Assembly: GCF_900660705.1 (NCBI RefSeq)
Contig: NZ_LR215043.1
Coordinates: 558,001 to 622,000, forward strand
DNA length: 64,000 nucleotides
Direction of reading: 5' to 3'
From: Mycoplasmopsis columbinasalis
GTDB lineage: Bacteria; Bacillota_I; Bacilli_A; Mycoplasmatales; Metamycoplasmataceae
Each line of letters starts with the position of its first letter. Within the stretch, counting starts at the first letter, position 1. Below are positions 8,592-18,836 of the stretch, piece after piece. The notes beneath the pieces were generated by a model, which saw only the letters and a list, made by a program, of their open reading frames with translations, was not told where the DNA came from and ran no database searches. Both the position numbers and the translations under genes were made by a program.

Positions 8592-11500
8592 TTAAGAAAG
8601 TTCAAAGTCAAGTTCTTCACTTGGAGTTACTGGTTGGTCTGGAGTTTCAGCACTAAGTTGGGCTTTGGTTCCTTTTTCCAAGTCATTAAAATCTTTTTGC
8701 TCATCAGCAACAAGTTTTTTGGCATCTTCAAGTTTTAAACTAAAGAAGGAAGTCACACCCCGAGTTTGCATTGTAGCACCAAACAAAGTGTCGACTCTAC
8801 TCATTGTCCCGTGCCGGTGGGTAATGACTAAGAACTGAGTTTTTTCTTTGAGTGCTTGCAAGTATTCAGCATAACGTACGACGTTAGCTTCGTCTAAAGC
8901 AGCTTCTACTTCGTCAAGAATACACAATGGGAGTGGGCGTGCTTTGAGGATTCCAAACAAGAGTGAAATTGCAATCAGTGATTTTTCACCACCTGAGAAA
9001 AGTTTAAGGTTTTTAACACTTTTACCTGGAGGTTGCGCTTCAATTTCCACACCAGATTCTAAGATGTTGTTAGGGTTGTCAAAGTAAAGGCGGGCATTAC
9101 CACCGCCAAACATACTTTTGAAGACATTATTAAATTCGTCATTTACATCAGTCACAATGTTTTTGAGACGCGTAATAATAATTTTGTCCATTTCCGCAAT
9201 GGCAGTTTCAAAAGTTTGTTTTGCTTCCGAAAGTTCTTTTTCTTCTTTTGATAATTCCGCGAATCTGTTTTCTTCTTCAACTAGGGCTTCTAAGCTCTCA
9301 AGGTTGACTGAACCAAGTGCTTCGATTTCGCTGCGCAATTGATTCACAATTTCGGTAGCTTGTTCACGGTTCATTTCTAGTTTATATGACTGTGCTGCCA
9401 TTTCATAAGTCATTTTGTATTGTGTTGCCAATCTTTCACGTGATTGGTCCAAAATGTATTTTGACTTATCTTTGTCAGCCATTTTTTTAGCAAACGAACT
9501 GTTGAGTTTGTTTAAACTAGCCTGGAAGTCAGCTCTGTTAGTATTAAAGAATTTAATATCAGCAGCTAAACGCACAATGGATTCAGTGCGTACTTTCACT
9601 TGTGTTTCGAGCGCCAAAATTTGACTACGTAAGTCTTCATAAGTTGCTTCTTCACTTTGGATGGTTTGACTGACAGATTCTAAGTCGATAGTTTGGTTGG
9701 CTAATTCACGGTATTTAACACTAAATTCGTCAAAAATTTGTTGTACAGAGTTGCGATTAACTAATAAAGTGTGTAATTGTTGTTTGTATTGTGAGGCAAG
9801 TTCAAAGGCACTGTGACGATAGTTGTTGATTTCATTGTGTTTGGTTTCGAGGTTGTTTTTAGCCTCGCGAATACCAGGCAAGACTGTTTCGAGTTCTTTA
9901 ATTTTTTCGTCAAGTCCTAAAATTGTTTGCACAGCAGCTTGTGTACCACCGGTAATCACACCACCAACACGCACAATGTCGCCTTCGAGCGTAACTACCA
10001 TGTAACGACGTTCAAGTACATTTGCAATTGAGTTAGCACTTTCGATATCACTAGCCACAATGACGTTTCCAAGTAAAAACTTGTTTAAAACATCATATTC
10101 AATACTACATTGAGTTAATTCTGAAGCAATGCCCACAAAACCTGGATGCCCTTGAATTGCTAAGACCAAGTCATCACGTACCGACTTAGGCGCAATTGAG
10201 CCTAATGGAATGAAAGTTGCACGACCACCATTATTATTTTTTAAAAAGTTAACAGCTTTTACCGCAGTTTCTGATTTGTCAACGACAAGATTTTGGACTG
10301 AGTTACCTAAAATTGCGTTAATGGCTGGTACATATTGTAAATCAACGTGAATTAAGTCGGCTACCGTACCTTTAACACCCTTGCCAAAAACATTGCGACT
10401 TTCAAGGATTACTTTTGTACCCTTGTTCATCAAAGAACCACTTTCTCTTTGTTGTCTAAAAGTGTTCAAGTGCGTTTCAATTTTGGTAATTTCACCGACT
10501 TTTTTATTAATCGAAATGCTTAAATTATTGAGTTCTGCTAAATAAGTTTCAATTAATTTGTTGTTTTCTTCAATTTTAGCTTCGATGCTAGCAATATCTT
10601 TGTTGATTGCTTTCAATCTGTTGGCGTTAGTTTCAAGTAAAGCTTTGTACGAAAGAACTTGTTCTTCGTGGTTTTCTTGCGCTTGTCCGGTGGCAATTAA
10701 ACGGTGACGTTCTTCCTGACGAGCTAAAATCAACTCAAGATTGTTGAAACGAGTTTTCACTTCGTTGAGTTCTTTATCGAGTTTTCGTAATTCAGTTTCT
10801 TCGATGGCCTTCATACCTTCTGATTGGTTGATTTTGGCTTCAAGTTGAGTAATTCTTGCTTCTAAATCAGTTTTAGTTTCGATGACACCATCAAGTTCTG
10901 TGTTGTATGTTTCGTAAAGATTTCCATAGTGTTGAATGTTATCAACTAACAAACCAACTTCAATTTGTTTTAATTCTTCACTTTTAGCAATGAAAACTTT
11001 TGCTTTTTCAGCTTGACGACGTAATGGAACAAGTTTCTTTTCTATTTCCGCAATTACTAAACAAATTTTTTCCAAACCAATTTCAGCTTTTTCTAATTTA
11101 GCAATTGCTTCTTTTTTTCTAAATTTATATTTTGAAACTCCGGCAGCTTCCTCAAAAATACCCATTCTTTCTTCAGCGGTGGCCTCGGCAATGTCGCTAA
11201 CTGTTCCTTGCGAAATAATAGCTAACGAACTTTTACCAATTCCAGTTTCCATCGCGATATCTTTAATATCTTTTTGACGACAAACTTCACCATTTAAGTA
11301 ATACGTATTTGTGCCATTGCCTCTTTCCAAAACTCTACTGATGGTAATAATGCCGTGCGGAATGTTATTGTTTGAATCACGATTATCAAAAGTAAGTGTA
11401 ACTTCTGCTTTGTTCATAGGTTTAGCAGTTTTTGAACCGGCAAAGATAACATCTTCCATGTTATCGCCACGTAATTCTTTTGCACTACGTTCACCTAAAA

Positions 11501-11639
11501 CCCATTTAATTGCATCGTTAATGTTTGATTTTCCTGAGCCATTTGGTCCAATAATCCCAGCAACACCACCATCAAATTTAAGTGCAATTGGATCAGCGAA
11601 GGATTTGAACCCGTGTGCTTCGACTTTTATTAATTTCAT
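8592..11639 (-). CDS. smc: Chromosome segregation protein SMC
   Basis: SMC is the condensin ATPase that organises the chromosome as a dimer with ScpAB. The product has 1015 residues. The N-terminal Walker A GPNGSGKSN is at residues 31-39, followed by long coiled coil, a hinge near the middle (GTVADLIHV...GGVITGGTQ), more coiled coil, then the signature LFSGGEKSL and Walker B PLCILDEVEAALDEAN. ATG at 11639 is preferred over the preceding TTG because GAGGAG lies five nt upstream. The length is a little below the Bacillus protein (1186), as is common in mycoplasmas. It is a single-gene unit. Confidence 0.97.
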   Translation of the reverse strand: MKLIKVEAHGFKSFADPIALKFDGGVAGIIGPNGSGKSNINDAIKWVLGERSAKELRGDNMEDVIFAGSKTAKPMNKAEVTLTFDNRDSNNNIPHGIITISRVLERGNGTNTYYLNGEVCRQKDIKDIAMETGIGKSSLAIISQGTVSDIAEATAEERMGIFEEAAGVSKYKFRKKEAIAKLEKAEIGLEKICLVIAEIEKKLVPLRRQAEKAKVFIAKSEELKQIEVGLLVDNIQHYGNLYETYNTELDGVIETKTDLEARITQLEAKINQSEGMKAIEETELRKLDKELNEVKTRFNNLELILARQEERHRLIATGQAQENHEEQVLSYKALLETNANRLKAINKDIASIEAKIEENNKLIETYLAELNNLSISINKKVGEITKIETHLNTFRQQRESGSLMNKGTKVILESRNVFGKGVKGTVADLIHVDLQYVPAINAILGNSVQNLVVDKSETAVKAVNFLKNNNGGRATFIPLGSIAPKSVRDDLVLAIQGHPGFVGIASELTQCSIEYDVLNKFLLGNVIVASDIESANSIANVLERRYMVVTLEGDIVRVGGVITGGTQAAVQTILGLDEKIKELETVLPGIREAKNNLETKHNEINNYRHSAFELASQYKQQLHTLLVNRNSVQQIFDEFSVKYRELANQTIDLESVSQTIQSEEATYEDLRSQILALETQVKVRTESIVRLAADIKFFNTNRADFQASLNKLNSSFAKKMADKDKSKYILDQSRERLATQYKMTYEMAAQSYKLEMNREQATEIVNQLRSEIEALGSVNLESLEALVEEENRFAELSKEEKELSEAKQTFETAIAEMDKIIITRLKNIVTDVNDEFNNVFKSMFGGGNARLYFDNPNNILESGVEIEAQPPGKSVKNLKLFSGGEKSLIAISLLFGILKARPLPLCILDEVEAALDEANVVRYAEYLQALKEKTQFLVITHRHGTMSRVDTLFGATMQTRGVTSFFSLKLEDAKKLVADEQKDFNDLEKGTKAQLSAETPDQPVTPSEELDFELS

Positions 11640-11681
11640 CAAGTCTCCTCAGTCTACTTTTTACAAAAATAAGTAACATTT

Positions 11682-11687
11682 ATTATA
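11682..11687 (-). promoter_or_regulatory. -10 box of smc
   Basis: TATAAT on the minus strand lies about 43 nt before the smc start. No recognisable -35 box is seen, as is usual in mycoplasmas. Confidence 0.5.
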
Positions 11688-11746
11688 TTAAATATACATA
11701 TTAATAAGCTTGATAAGTTTAGCAAACAAAATTTTTCAAATAACAC

Positions 11747-11761
11747 TAAGGCATAGCCTTA
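11747..11761. other. Small hairpin in the smc-pyk divergent intergenic region
   Basis: TAAGGC-ATA-GCCTTA forms a 6-bp stem with a 3-nt loop. The region 11640-11996 holds two divergent promoters and this element but no gene. Its function is unclear; it could be a weak insulator or an operator. Confidence 0.35.
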
Positions 11762-11925
11762 TTTATCAAATTTATTTTTACAAAACGGAAAAAACTTTGT
11801 TTAAAACTATGAAATTTCATTTTTGTTTGATTAAATTAACTAGTAAAAATTAAATTTGCGAATTTACCTATTTTATAGTCCTAAATTTGAAATCTTACTT
11901 TTGAACTATTAGTATTTGTATTTGT

Positions 11926-11931
11926 TATAAT
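11926..11931 (+). promoter_or_regulatory. -10 box of pyk
   Basis: TATAAT preceded by TTTGT, with TTGAAC (11901-11906) 19 nt upstream as a loose -35 match. The leader to the ATG is about 60 nt. Confidence 0.6.
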
Positions 11932-11996
11932 AAGCTTACATCTATATTGTTTTTCACAATATAAACTATCTAAAAAATGTTACGCTAAGGAGAGCG

Positions 11997-13415
11997 ATGC
12001 AATCTATTTATAAAAAAAGTAAGCTTATTGTAACTGTTGGCCCAGCTTCTGATAACTATGAAACTTTGAAGTCATTAGTTTTAGCAGGCGCTACTTGTGT
12101 TCGTGCTAATTTTAGCCATGGCACTCACGAGGAGCAAAGCAAAAAATTTGAATTAGCTAAACAAGTTGCCAAAGATTTAAATGTTCCAGTTTCATTGATG
12201 CTTGACACCAAAGGCCCTGAAATTAGAATCGGAAAAATGAAAGACGATGGTGTTGAAATTCCAGCTAATGCTGTTATTAATTTACATACTTCGAGTGAAG
12301 ATTATGAAAGTTTAGTAGGCAATTCAACTGATATTAGTGTTCAATACGATATGTCGAAAGACTTAAAAGAAGGTGATTTAGTTCTTTTTGATGATGGTAA
12401 ATTAACATCAAGAGTAATTTATGTCGAAGAAAATTTTGTGCAAGTAAAAACAGAAAATGCACACTTTTTAAAAACAAACAAAAGAATTAATTTGCCAGGA
12501 GTTGAATTTTCATTGCCATTTTTAAGTCAAAAAGATATTGATGATGTGCTTTTTGGAATTAAGATTGGTGTAAATTATGTTGCGGCGTCATTTGTTAACA
12601 CTGCGCAAAATATTCAAGAATTAAGAAAATTACTTGATGAAAATGGTGGCGAAAACATTCAAATTATTGCCAAAATTGAAAGCGTATTGGGTGTCAAAAA
12701 CATTTACCAAATCATTGCTGCTTGTGACGGAATTATGGTTGCGCGTGGTGACTTAGGACTTGAAATCCCTTATTACGATGTGCCTTATGTTCAAAAACAA
12801 ATTATTAAAAAATGTCGTAAGGTTGGAAAACCTGTGATTGTGGCAACTCAAATGCTTGATTCAATGGAAAATAATTTATCGCCAACACGTGCTGAAGTGA
12901 ACGATGTTTATGGCGCAATTTATGCACAAGCTGATTCAACTATGTTATCAGGTGAGAGCGCTTCAGGTAAATATCCTGAAAAAGCAACCGAAGTAATGAA
13001 AAGAATTCAACTAAGAGCTGAAGAAGAATTTTTAGCTGAGGCTAAAACTGAAACTCGTGATGTTAAAACTAATCCAATTGATTTTAAAGATCTTGCAAAG
13101 CTTTCTTATGTTGATGATAACTTAAAACTTATTGTAGTCAAATCTCAAACTAATGCAAATGTATTTGAACTTAGTAAACAAAGACCAAATGCAATTATTT
13201 CTCATTTAGTTAATCCAGAAACAATTGCTAAATACTCTAACTGAGCTGGCGAATTTGGAATTTCTTATGGTGTGTGAACCAACCAAAATGCGGAACTTTA
13301 TAATCAATTCGCTGTAAGTGATGAATTTGTGAACTTGATGCGTCAACAATTTGAGTTAACTGCCGATGATAAGGTTGCTTTAGTTGATGAAAACGGCGTA
13401 ATCAATTTAAAATAA
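11997..13415 (+). CDS. pyk: Pyruvate kinase
   Basis: Pyruvate kinase makes pyruvate and ATP from phosphoenolpyruvate, the last glycolytic step. The product has 472 residues. Recognisable pieces are SKLIVTVGPAS at the N-terminus, MLDTKGPEIR, IIAKIESVLGVKN with the catalytic Lys, GIMVARGDLGLEIP, and PVIVATQMLDSM. The C-terminal domain is complete after two UGA Trp codons. AAGGAGAGCG precedes the ATG. Its product feeds the pta-ackA acetate branch encoded at 26.9-29.2 kb. Confidence 0.97.
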
Positions 13416-13425
13416 TTTATAACTA

Positions 13426-13452
13426 AAAATGCAGGCAAGCAGCCTGCATTTT
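13426..13452. terminator. Bidirectional terminator between pyk and the P-type ATPase gene
   Basis: An 11-bp perfect stem AAAATGCAGGC/GCCTGCATTTT with a 5-nt loop sits between two converging genes. Confidence 0.88.
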
Positions 13453-13464
13453 CAAATAAGATTT

Positions 13465-16167
13465 TTATAACAAATCAGTATATCTTTTGATAAATAGTTT
13501 TTTCACAAACATCACCAGTGTGATGTAAAGTGCAACCAGACCAAACAGCATAAGGTAAAAGTAAGGATGTAAAGCTTGTAACTGTAAAGTTGCGTTCACG
13601 CCTGGCACATAGGGGGCAACAACAACTATTGTTAAAACGCAAGCTGTCATTATCATTAACATTGGCGCTGGTTTTGATTGGAAGAACGGAATTTTTTCGG
13701 TACGAATAAAGTGAATTACCAAAGCTTGGGTTCACATTGATAAGACAAACCAACCTGTTCTAAATAGAGTTTGAAACTCAGCTTGTGAAGCGTGCGGATA
13801 AAGGTAAGGTAAAAAGACAAATTTTAATAATAAGAAAGTTGTAATGTCAATAATGCTTGAAATTGGTCCAAACCACAGCATAAATTTGAGCACGCTCTTG
13901 GAGTTCCATTTCCGCGGTTTTGTAATAAACTTCCGGTCAACTTTGTCTCATGGAATCACGCTGCATGATAAATCGTAAATTAAGTTTAAGAAGAGAATTT
14001 GGACAGCTAACATTGGCGTAAAACCCAATAATAAAGACGCAAACAAAATACTAATAATATTACCGAAGTTACTACTAATTGTCATTTTGATGTACTTGTT
14101 CATATTAGTGTAAGTTTTGCGACCTTCAATAATACCGGTAGCAAGCACATTTAAATCTTTTTCCAGCAAAATGATGCTTGCAGTTTCTTTAGCAATGTCT
14201 ACTGCGGTATCAACTGAAATCGAAACATCAGCTACTTTCATTGCGGGTGCATCGTTAATTCCATCACCCATATAGCCTACAACATGACCATTGTGGCGTA
14301 AAGCGGTAATGATGCGAGCCTTTTGGTCAGGCGAAAGTTTTGCATATATGTCGTATTCGTTTACCACTGCGCGCAAGGCCTCGTCGTCAAGTGTAAGTAA
14401 ATCTTTACCAAGCATAACTTTGTCAGCAGGGATTCCAACTTTTGAACAAATTGATTTGGTAACACGGGCGTTATCACCGGTTAAAATTTTGACATTGACA
14501 CCAAGTTCGTGTAAGTTTTTAATTGCGGAAGCAGTTGACTCTTTTGGTGGGTCGAGAAAAGCAAGATAACCAATTAGGATCATTTGTGTTTCATCGTTGA
14601 TACCAAAGTTATCATTTTTGTAAGCAGCGTCTTTTTTGGCAATTGCAATTACCCGCATACCTTGGTCGTTGAGATTATCCACATGTTTAAGTACGTTGTC
14701 GATGTGAGTTTGCGAAAGTTCTTGAATTTGCCCATCATATTCGATGTGCGAGCAAATGTGCAAAATTTCTTCAACAGCACCTTTAGCAATTAATTCACTT
14801 GTGCCAGTAATTTTATTTTTTACTACTACTGACATTCTTTTCCGTTGGAAATCAAAAGGAATTTCATCAACTTTTTGATATTGTTCTTCGAGTTCATGCA
14901 ACTCGTTATGTAAGTAAGAGAGTTCTTCAGTGCGAGAAATAATCGAAAGATCTAATAAGTTTTTTAACCCAGTTTGATAGTGACTATTTAAGAAAGCGTG
15001 TTTGAGGACATTCACATCTTCTTGTCCTTTAACATCAAGGTGTCGTTCAAGCACCACTTGGTCCATTGTCAAGGTACCAGTTTTGTCAGTACAGAAAACA
15101 TCCATCGCTCCAAAATTCTGAATTGAATTAAGATTCTTGACAATAGTTTGTTTTTTTGACATTGACATTGCACCTTTTGCCAAGGTACTAGTAACAATCA
15201 TTGGCAACATTTCAGGCGTAAGTCCAACTGCAACAGAGATTGCAAAGAGTAAGGCTTCAAACCAAGTTTTACCGTTTTTGAAATCACCTCTAAGTCCTGT
15301 AATTACAAAGACTAGTGGTACTACTACTAACATAATTCTAATTAAAAGTCATGAAACTGCTTTGATACCTTTTTCAAAATCAGTTTTCACAGCCTTTTCA
15401 TTGACTTTTTGTGCAATTTGTCCTAAATAAGTATTATTTCCAGTTGCCAGAGCAATCGCGCGTGCCGAACCAGAGATCACATTAGAACCCATAAAAGCTA
15501 AATTGGTTAAGTCTGTAACATTGGCAGCTTCTTTAGTGTTTTTTGCAAATTTTTCAATCGCATCACTTTCGCCAGTTAAAGAAGACTGCGACACAAATAA
15601 ATCTTTAGCACTTAAGATTTTAACGTCAGCTGGAATAATATCACCTGCTGCCAAAATGATAATGTCGCCTACTACAACTTCTTCCAGTGGAATTTCGTAA
15701 AAAATACCGTTTCGTTCCACTCGAGTAGTTGTTTGCACCATTTTCACGAGTTTTTCGGCACTAGCAGCTGACCTGGTATCGTTGACTATGTTTAAAATAC
15801 CACTAATAAGCACCATAATGAGAATAATGCACATAGTTACTGGTTCTGGTTTTTGACTTTGACTCAAAGGAATAATAATGTCAGTTACTAGTGAGATAAG
15901 TGCTAAAACTAACAAGATGATGGCAAAAGGATTGATAAATGCATAAATAATGCGCTTCAACATTGAATTTTTGCTCTTTTTGGAAATTTTATTTGCGCCA
16001 AATGTGTTTCGATTGTGAATAATTTGTTCTTCAGTAGTAATACCTTTGTTTGAAGAGAAGAACTGGCCAAAAATAACATCATTGCTTTGGTTAGAAAGAT
16101 TCATCAACAAAGCTTTAGTGTTATTTTGTGTGGCAACTTTGTTCGTTTTCACTGCTTTTTTAGCCAT
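13465..16167 (-). CDS. mgtA: Magnesium-translocating P-type ATPase
   Basis: The product is 900 residues, normal for MgtA/MgtB-type P3B ATPases that import Mg2+. It has the actuator-domain TGES motif ([10 protein letters not shown]), the VGLTPEMLP membrane motif, the phosphorylation site DKTGTLT (Asp361), the hinge GDGINDAP, and C-terminal membrane segments. All pieces share one frame interrupted only by UGA. GGAGGACAT precedes the ATG. The dUTPase gene ends 12 nt upstream, so the two are probably cotranscribed. MgtA specificity rests on the PEMLP motif and overall likeness. Confidence 0.92.
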
Positions 16168-16179
16168 ATGTCCTCCTTT

Positions 16180-16674
16180 CTAATAATGATCATAAATACG
16201 TTGGTGGTTAATTTTATTTTTTTGTCGATAAGCTTCAAGGATTTCGTTTTCACTAAAGTTTAAAAGTTGCGCAAAACCAAGTACTAATTCATATAAATGA
16301 TGAATGTTTGTTTTGGTAAGCTGACTGAAAGTTTGTGTAATTAATTGCGAAACTGCACAAAATTGATCGTCAAGTTGTTGTGATGGTACTACGTACGGGT
16401 TAATTTCAGCAGACACACCAGTTTTGTAACTTAAAGTTGTTAAAAAATGTAACACATCAGCTAATTCTTCAAGCGCTTTGCTGCGATCAAGATGTTTTTG
16501 TGCCTTTCAATATTTGAAAAAACTAACTTCGTTAGCCAATTCACATCATTCAACCAATAAGGCAATGCAAATTTGCCGATTTTGAATTGGTTTGCTGGCA
16601 AAATTTAAGTCCGAACGCTTGGCAATTTGTTCATCTAAATTCTGTTGCAGTGTGAAAATTTCCTTGAGATTCAT
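16180..16674 (-). CDS. dUTP diphosphatase, all-alpha dimeric type
   Basis: The product is a 164-residue all-alpha protein of the MazG-like NTP pyrophosphatase fold. LLVEWCELANE and EELADVLHFL give the paired ExxE/ExxD metal-binding motifs of dimeric dUTPases, which hydrolyse dUTP to dUMP and keep uracil out of DNA. One UGA Trp lies in the first ExxE helix region. The start at 16674 has no ribosome-binding site, but a TATAAT box ends six nt upstream, so the mRNA is probably leaderless. It lies upstream of mgtA on the same strand. Confidence 0.82.
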
Positions 16675-16680
16675 AAATGA

Positions 16681-16686
16681 ATTATA
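16681..16686 (-). promoter_or_regulatory. -10 box giving a leaderless dUTPase transcript
   Basis: TATAAT on the minus strand with only six nt to the ATG at 16674, placing the expected start site at or next to the A of the start codon. Confidence 0.6.
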
Positions 16687-16747
16687 ACAAAACAGACTTG
16701 TGCATACTGTTGTAAATAAAAAGAACAGAACGCAAGTTTCTGTTCAA

Positions 16748-18055
16748 TTAATCAAGTCCATTTTTGTTTTTGAAAATTAATTTTAGTGGGCAACCAGTAA
16801 AGTCTAAAACTTTACGTATTTCGTTTTCTAAATGTCGTTGGTAACTAAAGTGTAAAAATTTTTTATTGTTCACAAAGAACACAAAAGTCGGGATTTTATC
16901 TGCTTGTTTGCGAACAAAGTAAATGTTAAGTCGACCACCATTGTAAGGGGCAGCTGGTTGTACCATTTGTGTTTCGCGAATAAAGTTTGAGAGCACTGAT
17001 GGTTTCACATCGCGTTCTAAATTTGTTTTGACTTGTAAAATTAAATTAATTAGTTTATCAAGTCGTTGGTTATTTTTGACTGAAACAAACACAATTGGAA
17101 CTCACGGTACAAAGTGAAAACGATTGCGAAGCATTTTTTCAAAGTTTGCCATTGTGTTAGTTTCTTTGGTGATTAAGTCTCACTTATTGACTACTATAAT
17201 AATTGGTTTTTGGTTTTCTAGGGCATAACCAATAATACGTGCATCAAAGTGAGAAAGCTCTTGTGTCGAATCAATCATAATTAAAGAAAGATTTGACTCA
17301 TCAAGTGAACTAATGGCACGCATTAAAGCATATTTTTCGACGTTATCTTCAATTTTACTTTTGCGCGTGATTCCGGCTGTATCAATAATTTCAAATTTTT
17401 GTCCGTGGATGATAACTAAACTTTTAACACTATCACGAGTTGTGCCGGCAATATCAGAAACAATTGAACGATTTTCGTTAACTAAGCGGTTTAACAAAGA
17501 ACTCTTACCCGCATTTGGCCGTCCAATAATTGAAAGTTTAAAACGACTTTCTGTGTGAATATCATCAAGGTTAAGGTGTTTTAAACATTCATCAAGCACA
17601 TCGCCAACACCTTGCCCGTGCTGAGCGGAGATTCTAAAAATTTGTTCTACACCCAAAGCGTATCACCCATAATTAAAATCATCATTGTTATCTAATTTAT
17701 TGGCAACTACAACCACTGGTTTGTTTGCTTTCCGAAGTTTGCTCAAAATCATTTGGTCATCGTTAGTAATTTCACTTGTGCCGTCAACCATAAAAATAAT
17801 CACATTGGCTTCTTCAATGGCAATTTCCGCTTGCGTGCGAATTTGTTCTTGGAATGGTTTATTGTCTACTTCGATACCACCTGTGTCAATTAATCTAACT
17901 TCATGTCCGTTTCACGAAAAATTTTCATAAAGACGATCCCGCGTTACACCTGGTCGATCGTAAGTAATTGATGCTTTTTTACCAACAAGCCTATTAAATA
18001 GAGTGCTTTTGCCAACATTGGGTTTACCAATAATTGCAATCACATTATTTCGCAT
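16748..18055 (-). CDS. der: Ribosome-assembly GTPase Der (EngA)
   Basis: Der is a double GTPase needed for 50S assembly. The product has 435 residues with two G domains: GKPNVGKS near residue 10 and GRPNAGKSS in the second domain, with DTGG/DTAG switch II motifs and NKxD motifs (ANKLD, VNKWD), then a KH-like C-terminal domain. Several UGA Trp codons occur. Its ATG overlaps the end of cmk by 11 nt, so translation is likely coupled. Confidence 0.97.
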
Positions 18056-18728
18056 CGTTAACCTTGCTTTCTACAATTTCAATAATTTTGTTGAGTACAG
18101 CTTCAAAATTCATTTCAGTACAGTCAATTTCAATGGCATCTTCAACTTTGTGTAGAGGATCAGTTGCGCGGTGTGAGTCTTGATAATCTCTTTGCTTAAC
18201 TTCTTCGTAAACAGTTTGATAATCAGTGTTGTAACCTGATTCATAGTTTTGTTTAATTCTGCGTTTCGCACGTTCACTAGCTGAAGCAGTTAAAAAAATC
18301 TTAACTTCTGCATAAGGCATAATTCTAAAAGTTGTATCACGACCGTCCATAATATAACCTTTGTCATTTTTAGTGATGTGTTGAATACGATTGACAACAA
18401 ATTCACGCACTAATTTGTAAGCAGCAATTTGTGACGCATACTTCGAAATTTGGTCTGCACGAATGGTGTTAGTAATATTTTCGCCGTCTAAGAAAATTTG
18501 TTCTTGGTTGTTAATTGTGATTGAATGCGGATTAAGAGTTTGCAAATTAGCTATAACTTCATTTTCGTCAGTTGGATCAATATTGTTTCTAAGTGAATAA
18601 AGTGCCACAGCGCGATAAAAACTACCTGTGTTAATAAAAATATAATTAAGCTTTTTAGCTAAAGCTTCTGAAACAGATGACTTTCCGGCACCAGAAGGCC
18701 CATCAATTGCAATATTAATTTTTTTCAT
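18045..18728 (-). CDS. cmk: Cytidylate kinase
   Basis: Cmk phosphorylates CMP and dCMP. The product has 227 residues with the P-loop GPSGAGKSS (residues 10-18), the substrate-site [12 protein letters not shown] and the segment GYIMDGRDT. The gene pair cmk-der is a conserved order in Firmicutes and mycoplasmas. GAGGAGTAACTAA precedes the start. Confidence 0.97.
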   Translation of the reverse strand: MKKINIAIDGPSGAGKSSVSEALAKKLNYIFINTGSFYRAVALYSLRNNIDPTDENEVIANLQTLNPHSITINNQEQIFLDGENITNTIRADQISKYASQIAAYKLVREFVVNRIQHITKNDKGYIMDGRDTTFRIMPYAEVKIFLTASASERAKRRIKQNYESGYNTDYQTVYEEVKQRDYQDSHRATDPLHKVEDAIEIDCTEMNFEAVLNKIIEIVESKVNDAK

Positions 18729-18761
18729 TTAGTTACTCCTCGAGGGTTTTTTATATTTTAA

Positions 18762-18767
18762 ATTATA
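18762..18767 (-). promoter_or_regulatory. -10 box of cmk-der
   Basis: TATAAT on the minus strand lies about 33 nt before the cmk start; no clear -35 box. Confidence 0.5.
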
Positions 18768-18824
18768 AAAAATAAAGCGGATGCAAAATTGAACCAAAAA
18801 AGAGAAAGTTTAACCTCTTTTTAA

Positions 18825-18830
18825 TATACT
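18825..18830 (+). promoter_or_regulatory. -10 box giving a leaderless transcript of the OppF-like gene
   Basis: TATACT is followed by six nt (TTTATT) and then the ATG at 18837. There is no Shine-Dalgarno sequence. Confidence 0.5.
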
Positions 18831-18836
18831 TTTATT

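Noticed and set aside
9118-10005. Several plus-strand frames opposite smc
   Set aside because: They are shadows of the smc coding frame, without starts, promoters or recognisable products.
13475-13753. 92-codon minus-strand frame overlapping the P-type ATPase C-terminus
   Set aside because: The ATPase frame continues through the same bases with conserved membrane segments, so this is an out-of-frame shadow.
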